Assembly: GCA_023433855.1 (NCBI GenBank)
Contig: JAEYTV010000301.1
Location: forward strand, 1 to 11,580
Length of the DNA stretch: 11,580 nucleotides
Direction of reading: 5' to 3'
DNA from: Pseudomonadota bacterium
GTDB lineage: Bacteria; Pseudomonadota; Alphaproteobacteria; Rhizobiales; Rhizobiaceae
The notes under the pieces were generated by a model, which worked only from the letters and a program-made list of their open reading frames with translations, searched no databases and had not been told where the DNA came from. This document shows, piece by piece, positions 1 through 6,027 of this stretch; position 1 is the stretch's first letter, and each line of letters begins with the position of its first letter. Position numbers and translations under genes: made by a program.

Positions 1-44
1 CGCCTGCTCGGTGTCACGCTCTCGTCCCTATCCCCGGTCGTGCA

Positions 45-62
45 AACTGGAACGAACCAGTT
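45..62. repeat. Dyad AACTGG-N6-CCAGTT at the left edge
   Basis: Two perfect six-base arms (45-50 and 57-62) flank six bases, about 54 bases beyond the stop of the MDR oxidoreductase. It could be an operator for a gene beyond the left edge. It could also be a weak transcription end for the oxidoreductase, but only two T residues follow on the minus strand. Confidence 0.3.
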
Positions 63-115
63 AACCCTCGACTTGTAGTTCAAGAGCTCGCAGGTGGTTG
101 CTCGTCAACTGGCAT

Positions 116-1129
116 CTAGTCGGCGATCTTTATGATCAGTTTGCCGAAATTGCCCCCGGTGAGCATCCCGATAAAGGCTTCGGGCGCATTCTCCAGTCCA
201 TCGACGATATCTTCGCGATACTTGATCTCGCCCGATGCCACGCGAGGCCCGATCTCGCTCAGGAATTCGTCGAAGTGGCTGGTGAATTCGTTCTGAATGA
301 AACCACGAACCTGCAGGCTGCGCCTGAGGATCGCCTGCATCGTGGCTGGCAGGCGATCGGCGTCAGCCGTATCCGAGCCGTTGTAGTAAGCGATCAGGCC
401 GCACACGGGCACGCGCGCGAACTGGTTCAGCAGTGGCAGCACGCCGTCCCAGACGCGCCCACCGACGTTCTCGAAATAGACATCGATGCCATCTGGACAT
501 GCAGATTCCAGATGGGCGGCGAAATCGCTTGAACGGTGGTCGACAACAGCGTCGAAGCCCAGTTCGTCCTTCACGAAACTGCATTTCTCGCGCCCACCGG
601 CGACACCGACGGCTCTCGCGCCAGCCAGCTTCGCGAGCTGACCGACCATGGAACCGACCGGGCCGGATGCGGCCGCAACAACAACCGTTTCCCTCGCCTT
701 GGGCTTCCCGATGAACTTCAGTCCGCTCCAGGCAGTAAAGCCTGGCATCCCGAGCACCCCGATTGCGGTCGTGATCGGCGCACCCTGGGTCTCGACACGC
801 GTCAGTGCATCACCGCTCAGCACGGCGTGACTGCTCCATCCGATTCGACCTCGGACGATGTCGCCTGGGGAAAATCCGGTGTGCCGCGATTTGACGACCT
901 GTGCGATTGCCTCACCGTCCATGACACCGCCGATTGGTACGGGCGCGGCGTAAGATTTTGCCGCACTCATGCGGCCCCGCATGTAAGGATCAAGCGAGAG
1001 GTAAAGTGACCTGACTGTAACTTCTCCCTCGGCTGCGTCCTGGAGTTCGAACTCCTCCATGCGGAAATGTTCGGGACCCGGTGCTCCGGTGGGTCTGCTT
1101 GCGAGCGTGATGCGGCGGGCATGAACCAT
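116..1129 (-). CDS. NADP-dependent MDR-family oxidoreductase (CurA / prostaglandin reductase-like)
   Basis: Cytoplasmic medium-chain reductase of the zinc-free MDR group, which includes CurA, leukotriene B4 12-hydroxydehydrogenase and prostaglandin reductase. These enzymes reduce the C=C bond of alpha,beta-unsaturated carbonyls with NADPH. The protein has 337 residues, normal for the family. Visible marks are LSLDPYMRGRM (about 45-54), GVLGMPGFTAW (124-134), the nucleotide-binding stretch AASGPVGSMVGQLAK (153-167) and FENVGG near 220. No zinc-ligand cysteine pattern is evident. The ATG at 1129 was chosen over an in-frame GTG at 1153. AGGAAG lies five bases before the ATG, and a promoter just upstream predicts transcription starting at about 1152, which would leave no leader for the GTG. 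The gene stands alone. The true substrate cannot be read from sequence. Family assignment is firm. Confidence 0.92.
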   Translation of the reverse strand: MVHARRITLASRPTGAPGPEHFRMEEFELQDAAEGEVTVRSLYLSLDPYMRGRMSAAKSYAAPVPIGGVMDGEAIAQVVKSRHTGFSPGDIVRGRIGWSSHAVLSGDALTRVETQGAPITTAIGVLGMPGFTAWSGLKFIGKPKARETVVVAAASGPVGSMVGQLAKLAGARAVGVAGGREKCSFVKDELGFDAVVDHRSSDFAAHLESACPDGIDVYFENVGGRVWDGVLPLLNQFARVPVCGLIAYYNGSDTADADRLPATMQAILRRSLQVRGFIQNEFTSHFDEFLSEIGPRVASGEIKYREDIVDGLENAPEAFIGMLTGGNFGKLIIKIAD

Positions 1130-1158
1130 GTACGCTTCCTCGGTGGGTCTCACCGTTC

Positions 1159-1187
1159 AATGTAGGCGTGGCCTTCTTCTTTCCAAG
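1159..1187 (-). promoter_or_regulatory. Sigma-70-like promoter of the MDR oxidoreductase
   Basis: On the minus strand CTTGGA (1187-1182) and TACATT (1164-1159) are separated by exactly 17 bases. They resemble the alphaproteobacterial housekeeping promoter (CTTGAC, about 17 bases, CTATAT-like). The predicted start near 1152 gives a leader of about 23 bases before the ATG at 1129, with the ribosome binding site inside it. This is inferred from spacing and similarity only. Confidence 0.55.
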
Positions 1188-1240
1188 TCGCCGCTGATGC
1201 AGGGCCACTCTGCCTGCTTCACCTCCAGACGTATCTCCGT

Positions 1241-1308
1241 TTGGAGACATTTGCTCCAACCAGACGATTTCGGGACATCCCGGTATGCTGAGCACCGTTG
1301 ATCAACGG
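1241..1308. promoter_or_regulatory. Cluster of three dyad symmetries upstream of the oxidoreductase
   Basis: Three inverted repeats lie in 68 bases: TTGGAG-N7-CTCCAA (1241-1259), CGGGA-ca-TCCCG (1271-1282) and the perfect 14-base palindrome CCGTTGATCAACGG (1295-1308). They sit about 90-155 bases upstream of the predicted oxidoreductase start site. Such dyads could be operators for dimeric regulators, but the three arms differ in sequence, so they would not all bind one protein. No regulator gene is visible next to them. Function is inference. Confidence 0.35.
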
Positions 1309-1694
1309 GAGGACGCCTTTCCCACGGTGAGGCGCCCTCTGCATAATATTGTTCTGCTTCGCATGGCGGTGTCTTCGTTCCCGCGCCGCTGCCGTCCACC
1401 TCGCGAGACGAAGCTCATTGATGGTCACCTCCCCACCGGCCGCGCCGCGTTTCTTGGGGACCGTCGGAGCCTGAAGGGGCTCGCCCCCGCGCTCGGGAAC
1501 GTATCTTGCGGAACCACTGATGGCCGCATCCGCCTTTATGAAAGACGAGGCGTCCGGTGCAACAGATCGGGCGTTTGGGAGCGAGGACTGCCAGTTCGTC
1601 CCCCGCGAGGTCAACTGCGCGCCGGATCGGCCAACGCCGTGGAACAAGATTACGGGAGTGTCCCCTGCTGCCAAATCGATCCGCATGCTGGTGG

Positions 1695-1736
1695 AAAAAA
1701 GCCGAGGGCGCTCAACCCTTCCGGGGAGCGCCCTCG
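1695..1736 (-). terminator. Strong rho-independent terminator, minus strand
   Basis: Read on the minus strand, an 11-base-pair perfect GC-rich stem (CGAGGGCGCTC, 1736-1726, pairing with GAGCGCCCTCG, 1713-1703) encloses a 12-base loop. The bases GC and then six T residues (1700-1695) follow. This is the textbook intrinsic terminator layout. On the plus strand there is no T tract after the stem, so it is directional. No protein gene on the minus strand ends just before it, which implies a transcript from a non-coding gene or a lost gene. Confidence 0.82.
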
Positions 1737-1806
1737 TACCCCGCACGCAACCGTCGACGCGCGACGGGATAGTGTCGCTGCGGAAGTTGCGCGTGTTTCG
1801 GGGCTG
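1695..1806 (-). ncRNA. Candidate small RNA ending at the strong terminator
   Basis: The minus-strand terminator at 1736-1695 has no coding gene upstream, so a stand-alone RNA is a reasonable reading. The preceding 60 bases can fold. An outer six-base stem pairs 1791-1786 with 1751-1746 (CGCAAC/GTTGCG). Inside it a five-base hairpin pairs 1778-1774 with 1765-1761 (GCGAC/GTCGC) around an eight-base loop. A weak promoter-like pair, CTTGCT (1843-1838) and CATCTA (1819-1814) with an 18-base spacer, would start an RNA of about 110 nt near 1806. That matches the size of rhizobial trans-acting sRNAs, but I do not recognise a known family such as AbcR. The 5' end is uncertain. Confidence 0.42.
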
Positions 1807-1847
1807 CATGGTTTAGATGGTATCTATGAAGCAAGATAGCAAGACCA

Positions 1848-1894
1848 GGGCATGCGGGTTTATCTACCCGCCGGGTAGAGTTGCTCCCATGCCC
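1848..1894. repeat. Nested inverted repeats sharing one centre
   Basis: TCTACCCG (1863-1870) and CGGGTAGA (1872-1879) form an eight-base dyad around base 1871. GGGCATG (1848-1854) and CATGCCC (1888-1894) form a second, seven-base dyad around exactly the same centre, leaving two eight-base unpaired arms. This could be an RNA hairpin with a symmetric internal loop, or a double operator. It lies between the possible small RNA and the small gene at 2025. Confidence 0.4.
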
Positions 1895-2024
1895 GGGACT
1901 TGGCGGAACCGTCGGTCCGACCCGCCCGCGATAAGTTCAGCCTTGCGTCACTTTTCGCTGAGCCTAGGCCGTCCGGAGTGATATCATGGGCCCAGGTGCT
2001 TTCGCTTTCCAGAAAGGAAGTATC

Positions 2025-2282
2025 ATGATTGCGGCAGCTAGACCACGCGCCCTTCCAGCATGGACAGACAACCTCCCACAGGCGGAGGACAGCCTACAAA
2101 CGTCGCCCACCGCCAAAATGGATCTCCTTCATGCACAGTTGGATGAGGCCGGCCATCCATGTACTCGAATGACGTGGCGCCTGCTCTTCCTGGAGTGGCG
2201 ATATGATTACGCCGTACTGTTCGGCAATGTCCATGCCTGGATGAGCTATATTGATCGCCGGTTCAGTCAGGAAAAGGATTAG
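2025..2282 (+). CDS. Small hypothetical protein (85 aa)
   Basis: I do not recognise a family. The ATG at 2025 was preferred to an in-frame upstream ATG at 1986 because AAGGAAG (2014-2020) lies just before it. The N-terminal third is Ala/Pro rich and looks disordered. The C-terminal half is aromatic rich (MTWRLLFLEWRYDYAVLF, then HAWMSYIDRRFSQEKD) and could fold as an amphipathic helix or small core. It shows no clear signal peptide or membrane segment. No partner gene is evident. It could be a small genuine gene or the remnant of a larger one. Confidence 0.42.
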   Translation: MIAAARPRALPAWTDNLPQAEDSLQTSPTAKMDLLHAQLDEAGHPCTRMTWRLLFLEWRYDYAVLFGNVHAWMSYIDRRFSQEKD

Positions 2283-2427
2283 CAAATCTCCTGCCTGGCT
2301 GAGCACGCGACGCCGCAGGCCAGCAAGACCGGATGCCCTGCGGCTTCGCCGACGCGTTGGTATGCAACGCGTACTCTGGAGGCTGAGTGCGCGTGACCGA
2401 TCTGACGCGCCGCCTCTTCCCCGGTAT

Positions 2428-2669
2428 TCACTTGGCCGGATCGACAAGCGGATCGCCCTGGCGCAGAACATCCTTGCAGCAGCACCAGAATATCTTCGTG
2501 CCATGTATCAATTCGCGGTCGGCGGCCGGCCGAGGTGAGAAAGGTCACCCTGGCATTTGGGCACCATCCCCACCGCAATAAAGACCTCGGCAGGCCTTCC
2601 ACTCCGGAGGAACAGTGCTATCTGGCCGAGGGAAAATTCCCGCACCTGCGCGTACCACCAACCCCATAG
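2428..2669 (+). pseudogene. Frameshifted remnant of a DUF924-like protein (C-terminal part)
   Basis: From about 2532 to the stop at 2667-2669, one plus frame reads FGHHPHRNKDLGRPSTPEE followed by a YLAEGKFPH stretch. This matches the conserved C-terminus of DUF924 proteins as I know it (FGRFPHRN..LGR.ST.EE..FL). The frame in register 2428-2535 reads RIALAQNILAAAPEYLRAMYQFAV, which fits the helix that normally precedes it. It lies in a different frame and runs into TGA at 2536-2538, so a frameshift near 2515-2535 separates the two parts. The N-terminal two thirds of the family (the LLLDQFPRN-type region) is not found upstream. The piece is therefore a degraded fragment. DUF924 function is not known to me. 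Confidence 0.5.
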
Positions 2670-2838
2670 CCCGTTCTTCGGCCGGGCCACGAGTACGAGA
2701 ACAGAAGCCTCGTGCGCCCCACCACCATCCACACCATCTCCGTCATCCGTTGACGCTGCCTGTGCGGATGCCCACTTCTGGCGAAGATGTCTACACCCAC
2801 TAAAAAATAACGCAGCCGAACTGATCGCGACATGGAGG

Positions 2839-3420
2839 TTGCCGCCTGCAGCGACGTTCGGATCGTCCATCCGTGCGAAGGGGATTCTCCTGGAACTCCG
2901 TGCACGCCTGCCCGTCTCCGTCCGCAGGTCCCTCGATCTCGACATCGCCACACTCATCCTGACCATGCCAGCAGGAGCCCAGGATGAATTTCGACATGCA
3001 TCGCTCATCGTGTCGAATGGGCTTCAAGGGATAGAAGGCCTTCCCGTGATCCCCCGCGAGATCGAAGATATTCTTTCGATCTCCACCGCCGAAAGGTACC
3101 GGTGGCTCAACGACGGTCGCCTGCAAAGCGCGGGAACGCGCACCGTCAAGCTTCGAGGCCGGGCACGACAGATCACCTTCCATGTCTTCGACCCGCGTCT
3201 CGTCGAGGACCTCCTCGATCGCGGCGTGGTGGAGGAATGGCGCGAGGAAGACGCGGCGACCGCGGCCGAGAACAGGCGGCGGGCTGCTTGGAAGGCCAAA
3301 CTGACCCGTTCGTTGAAGCAGGGCAACCGGGCGCCAGATACGCCGGGCGAACTCTCGGCCACCGATTGCCCCGGTCTGTCCGGCTGGACGGATTTCGATA
3401 GTGACGGCCTGCTCCGCTGA
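2839..3420 (+). CDS. Putative helix-turn-helix protein with unresolved 5' end
   Basis: The reading frame is open from 2539 to the stop at 3418-3420. Its first part overlaps the DUF924 remnant and looks like chance translation. Protein-like sequence starts at about 2812. No start has a good ribosome binding site: TTG 2839 is used here, and ATG 2965 (151 residues) is the conservative choice. Residues about 70-95 (PREIEDILSISTAERYRWLNDGRL) resemble the MerR/excisionase-type DNA-binding helix pattern. They are followed by a basic stretch (RTVKLRGRAR), the segment VFDPRLVEDLLD (near 116) and a charged helix rich in Glu, Arg and Ala (about 130-155). No named family was recognised. It may be truncated at the N-terminus. 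The role as a DNA-binding protein is inference. Confidence 0.55.
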   Translation: MPPAATFGSSIRAKGILLELRARLPVSVRRSLDLDIATLILTMPAGAQDEFRHASLIVSNGLQGIEGLPVIPREIEDILSISTAERYRWLNDGRLQSAGTRTVKLRGRARQITFHVFDPRLVEDLLDRGVVEEWREEDAATAAENRRRAAWKAKLTRSLKQGNRAPDTPGELSATDCPGLSGWTDFDSDGLLR

Positions 3421-3450
3421 GGCAAGGCGGGCGCCGGCCATCACATGGCT

Positions 3451-3505
3451 GTGGCGCTGTCTGCCATAAAGATGTGGCGAAGGCGAAAAACGTGATAAGC
3501 GCCAC
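3451..3505. repeat. Eight-base inverted repeat upstream of the 77-residue gene
   Basis: GTGGCGCT (3451-3458) and AGCGCCAC (3498-3505) are perfect complements 39 bases apart, in the 112-base gap before the GTG start at 3533. GTGGCG occurs again at 3474-3479. In an RNA this would close a stem just upstream of the ribosome binding site. It may be chance or leader structure. Confidence 0.3.
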
Positions 3506-3532
3506 GCAAACAACAGTAACAGGAGTGTACTC

Positions 3533-3766
3533 GTGAGCGAACCGACCGTGGCAGATGCAACAAACCGCATCTATGAATCGCTCCAGGCGGACAATGCCGA
3601 CCTTGACATGCATATCGCGACGCTTAAGGCGGCGTTGACGCGCGCGGGCGAGAAGGAGGCCGTTTTCGATCCGGCGAAGCTCGCACAGAATAACCGCTCC
3701 GGGCGCAAGCTGATGCAGGCCTATTTCCGTCAGCGAGGTGTCGCGGTACGGTTTTCGCCTTCCTGA
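3533..3766 (+). CDS. Small hypothetical protein (77 aa), GTG start
   Basis: A well-supported small gene of unknown function. It starts with GTG at 3533, preceded by AGGAG (3521-3525) at seven bases, an optimal ribosome binding site. The predicted protein is soluble. An acidic, helical N-terminal half (TNRIYESLQADNADLDMHIA, about 11-30) precedes a conserved-looking basic C-terminal segment (NRSGRKLMQAYFRQRGVAVRF, about 54-74). No signal peptide or membrane helix is visible. It follows the putative HTH gene by 112 bases on the same strand, but its own strong ribosome binding site and leader suggest it can be expressed alone. No family was recognised. Confidence 0.68.
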   Translation: MSEPTVADATNRIYESLQADNADLDMHIATLKAALTRAGEKEAVFDPAKLAQNNRSGRKLMQAYFRQRGVAVRFSPS

Positions 3767-3828
3767 GGCGCCGTTACCTTCGGACCAAAGGCATGATCGG
3801 CGACCAGAACGTCTCCGGCGGGATATGA

Positions 3829-3942
3829 CTCCCATCTCTCGCCGAGGACGCCCATCGCACCTACCGTTCAGCGGCAGATGTCTGGCAGCTCCTCGCGCGA
3901 GGACATTCGGCCATCCGGCAGGAGAACAGAGCGTCTCTCTAA
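3829..3942 (+). other. Possible coding remnant between the small gene and the dehydrogenase
   Basis: The plus frame from after the TGA at 3826-3828 to the TAA at 3940-3942 reads like protein (AEDAHRTYRSAADVWQLLAR, then GHSAIRQENRASL) with third positions rich in G and C. It has no start codon of its own. The same frame upstream (3766-3828) is also open up to the TGA. This may be the decayed C-terminal end of a gene. I do not recognise it. Confidence 0.2.
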
Positions 3943-3946
3943 CGCT

Positions 3947-5248
3947 TCACGCGCCTGTAACACGCCAAATGACATCCCCGACATCGTCCGCCATCAATAC
4001 GGCGCCGTCGGCGGCAAGCGCTACGCCGACCGGGCGCCCGTAGGAGTACTTTTCGTCGGGCGACAGGAAGTCGGTAAGGATCTCGCGGGGCATCCCGACG
4101 GGCTTGCCGTTTTCGAACGCTACGAACGCCAGCTTGTAGCCGGAAAGCTTCGAACGATTCCAGGACCCGTGCTGCCCGATGGCCATGCCAGCCGGAAATC
4201 CGGGCAGAGTGCCCTCCGGCAACCAGCAGAGGCCAAGCGACGCCGTATGGCCGCCCAAGGCATAATCAGGTTGGAGCGCCGAGGCCACCTTGGCGCCGTC
4301 CTGCGGCACCCGATCATCCACAACCCGGTCCCAGTAGCAGTAGGGCCAACCGTAGAACCCGCCGTCGACGACCGAGGTGAGATAGTCCGGGGGGGTTTCG
4401 TCACCAAGACCGTCGCGCTCATTGACAACAGTCCACAGCACCTCTCGCTCAGGCTCCCAAGCCATGCCGACTGGGTTGCGCAAGCCGCTGGCAAACACAC
4501 GCGATCGCCCCGACGCCAGATCATATTCGTGTATGCAGGCCCGATTTTCTTCCGCAGCCATCCCCTCGTCGCCGATATTGCTCAGCGAACCAACAGCAAC
4601 GTAGAGCTTTGTGCCATCCTTGCTTGAAATGAGGTTACGTGTCCAATGTCCGCCGGGTACAAGATCCATCAACTTCTTGCCCCGCTGGGTGATCGCCGTA
4701 GCCCCCGCTTCATACGGATAGGCCAGAAGCGCGTCGCTGGCCCCGACATAGAGCGTGTCACCGACCAGTGCGATTCCGAACGGCTGCCGCGCGTTCTCGA
4801 TATAGGCATAGCTTTCCTCGGCCACCCCGTCGCCGTCGGCATCGCGCAGTAGCGTCACGCGATTGGGACTTGTTCCGGAAGCCCGCGCCCGCTGCATCGT
4901 GGCCGACATCGCATGATCGAACAACGTGCTCGGTGTTCCCGATTCGCCCATGGATTCAGCCACGAGCACATCCCCGTTCGGCAGCACATGCATGTTTCGC
5001 GGATGCGTGAGGCCCCGGGCGAACGCATTGACCTTGAGCCCCGGCGCCGGTGTCGGCTTGTGCTCGCCATCCCATCCCTTCGCTGTCGGCATCTTCAACG
5101 TCGGGAGCATGCCTTGCGGCTTGGCCGCAGGAATGACCGGGGTCGTACCGTAGACGGGTTCGCGGCCGCCATACCTGGAGTGACGGACGGCAACGGTCAC
5201 TTGGCCGACAAGGGCAACAAGGCGGGCGAGTAAGGAAGGTTCGGCCAT
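3947..5248 (-). CDS. PQQ-dependent sugar / L-sorbosone dehydrogenase family protein
   Basis: A member of the glucose/sorbosone dehydrogenase beta-propeller family. These are periplasmic or membrane-facing quinoproteins that oxidise aldoses or sorbosone with PQQ and pass electrons to the respiratory chain. The protein has 433 residues. A short hydrophobic N-terminal stretch (SLLARLVALVGQVTVAV, 5-21) may act as an anchor or export signal. The propeller follows, with THPRN (81-85, containing the His in the position of the family catalytic base), DADGDG (136-141), GLRNPVGMAWEP (255-266), GGFYGWPYCYW (296-306), GQHGSWNR (358-365) and GRPVGVA (404-410). Only a weak ribosome binding site (AGAG) precedes the ATG. 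No PQQ biosynthesis gene or cytochrome partner is in the window. Family assignment is firm. The substrate and cofactor use are inference. Confidence 0.9.
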   Translation of the reverse strand: MAEPSLLARLVALVGQVTVAVRHSRYGGREPVYGTTPVIPAAKPQGMLPTLKMPTAKGWDGEHKPTPAPGLKVNAFARGLTHPRNMHVLPNGDVLVAESMGESGTPSTLFDHAMSATMQRARASGTSPNRVTLLRDADGDGVAEESYAYIENARQPFGIALVGDTLYVGASDALLAYPYEAGATAITQRGKKLMDLVPGGHWTRNLISSKDGTKLYVAVGSLSNIGDEGMAAEENRACIHEYDLASGRSRVFASGLRNPVGMAWEPEREVLWTVVNERDGLGDETPPDYLTSVVDGGFYGWPYCYWDRVVDDRVPQDGAKVASALQPDYALGGHTASLGLCWLPEGTLPGFPAGMAIGQHGSWNRSKLSGYKLAFVAFENGKPVGMPREILTDFLSPDEKYSYGRPVGVALAADGAVLMADDVGDVIWRVTGA

Positions 5249-5286
5249 GGTTCGCTCTGGATCACAAAGGAGAATCTGGGAAGCCA

Positions 5287-5300
5287 GACGCTAAAGCGTC
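5287..5300. promoter_or_regulatory. Palindrome GACGCT-aa-AGCGTC upstream of the sugar dehydrogenase
   Basis: Two perfect six-base arms (5287-5292 and 5295-5300) flank two bases, 39-52 bases upstream of the dehydrogenase ATG. The position suits an operator overlapping a promoter or leader, but I could not place convincing -35 and -10 elements around it. Function is inference. Confidence 0.35.
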
Positions 5301-5689
5301 CGAACGCACAGCACCAGAGGGCGGCGCTGAGATTCAACACACGAGCGGGAGTCGCGTGGCCGATTTTCAATGAGCCGCGGATCCCCGTGCTGGCATTGAG
5401 ACCGTTCCTTCTCTCCTTGCGACTGAACCGCACCACGATGCAGGTTGACCGGCATGAACCGGTCCCGGCTGCGGATGTCGGTACAATCGGTCGCACATAC
5501 CCGCGCTTGTATCAGGGGCGGCTATCCCCAAGTTACCCATATGTCCGACGTCTTACACCATCGCCTGCCGAAAGCAGATGCCTCCGCCCGGAGGTCGGGG
5601 GGCTCTCGATAGCAGCCCATCCTCCGGGCCATCAACAGCTCAATCGACTGTTTGAAGCCGGGCCTGTGTTGCCCGAGACCGGAGATATC

Positions 5690-5863
5690 ATGCTCAGATC
5701 AAGAAACTGCAATGTCTGTCATCGAAGCGTTCCACGCGCTGCCGTGCGATGCCCCTGGTGTGCCAGTGCCCCAGTCGGTCGCATCGGGGTGAAAGGCTGG
5801 AGGTCGGCGCGCAGCGCACTACCCATTTTGGGCACCCAAACCGAATTGGACCAGCATCCATAA
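5690..5863 (+). CDS. Possible small zinc-ribbon protein (57 aa)
   Basis: An ATG at 5690 follows GGAG (5681-5684) at a suitable distance. The first 25 residues contain C-x2-C-x10-C-x2-C (CNVCHRSVPRAAVRCPWCAS, residues 7-26). The wording between the knuckles (VP..AVRCPWC) is very like real zinc-ribbon domains. The rest (about 30 residues) is basic and unremarkable. The frame is open upstream to at least 5387, but that part looks non-coding. It may be a genuine small protein or a fragment of a larger zinc-ribbon protein. The neighbouring DNA gives no hint of function. Confidence 0.33.
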   Translation: MLRSRNCNVCHRSVPRAAVRCPWCASAPVGRIGVKGWRSARSALPILGTQTELDQHP

Positions 5864-5949
5864 CAGCTGACTGGCCTCTTGTTCCGCCGGTCAGAACCGG
5901 GATCCGGTTGTGGCGCCATCTTTTCACGTCGCGCCTCACACCCTCCTAA

Positions 5950-5980
5950 CCTGTCTGCTGCCGCTCCGGCCGCAGACGGG
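5950..5980. repeat. Hairpin between the accessory region and ntrC
   Basis: CCTGTCTGC (5950-5958) pairs with GCAGACGGG (5972-5980) over nine positions, including one G-U pair, around a 13-base loop that can itself close with GCC/GGC. It has no T tract on either side, so it is not a classic terminator. With the hairpin at 6028-6053 it may limit readthrough from ntrC or protect the 3' end of its message. Confidence 0.3.
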
Positions 5981-6027
5981 AAGGTTTCTAAACAGCCAGT
6001 TCTTCTTCAAAGCTGCCGAAGGACAGG

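Larger units (their letters stand above)
1309..2024. other. About 0.7 kb without a convincing protein gene
   Basis: Long open frames exist on both strands here (for example 1219-1809 minus and 1285-1839 plus), but they overlap each other, are rich in Arg/Pro/Gly as expected for chance frames in GC-rich DNA, and show no family motif or ribosome binding site. What can be supported is the minus-strand terminator and possible RNA at 1695-1806, a nested dyad at 1848-1894, and the leader of the small ORF at 2025. The stretch may also hold decayed gene remnants that I cannot recognise. Confidence 0.5.

Noticed and set aside
110..126. Sigma-54-like GG-N10-GC spacing (TGGCAT...GGCG)
   Set aside because: Only the invariant dinucleotides match, the -12 side lacks TTGC, and the site lies across the 3' end of the oxidoreductase with no gene suitably placed.
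1130..1153. GTG at 1153 as the start of the MDR oxidoreductase
   Set aside because: It coincides with the predicted transcription start, has no ribosome binding site, and adds residues the family lacks. ATG 1129 has AGGAAG at the right distance.
1295..1308. FNR/FixK box reading of the TTGATCAA core
   Set aside because: FNR/FixK sites need four bases between TTGAT and ATCAA. Here the half-sites overlap, so it is listed only as a palindrome.
1219..1839. Long overlapping open frames on both strands (1219-1809 minus, 1285-1839 plus)
   Set aside because: They overlap each other, have no ribosome binding site or family motif, and have the Arg/Pro/Gly-rich composition of chance frames in GC-rich DNA. 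The minus frame also runs through the terminator.
2508..3570. Minus-strand frames opposite the HTH gene (2508-3008, 2800-3570)
   Set aside because: These are antisense shadows. The plus frame carries the protein-like helices and charged tail, whereas the minus frames show no motif and no ribosome binding site.
5387..5689. Upstream part of the open frame leading into the zinc-ribbon ORF
   Set aside because: Its composition is not protein-like and it has no ribosome binding site. Only the segment from ATG 5690 is supported.
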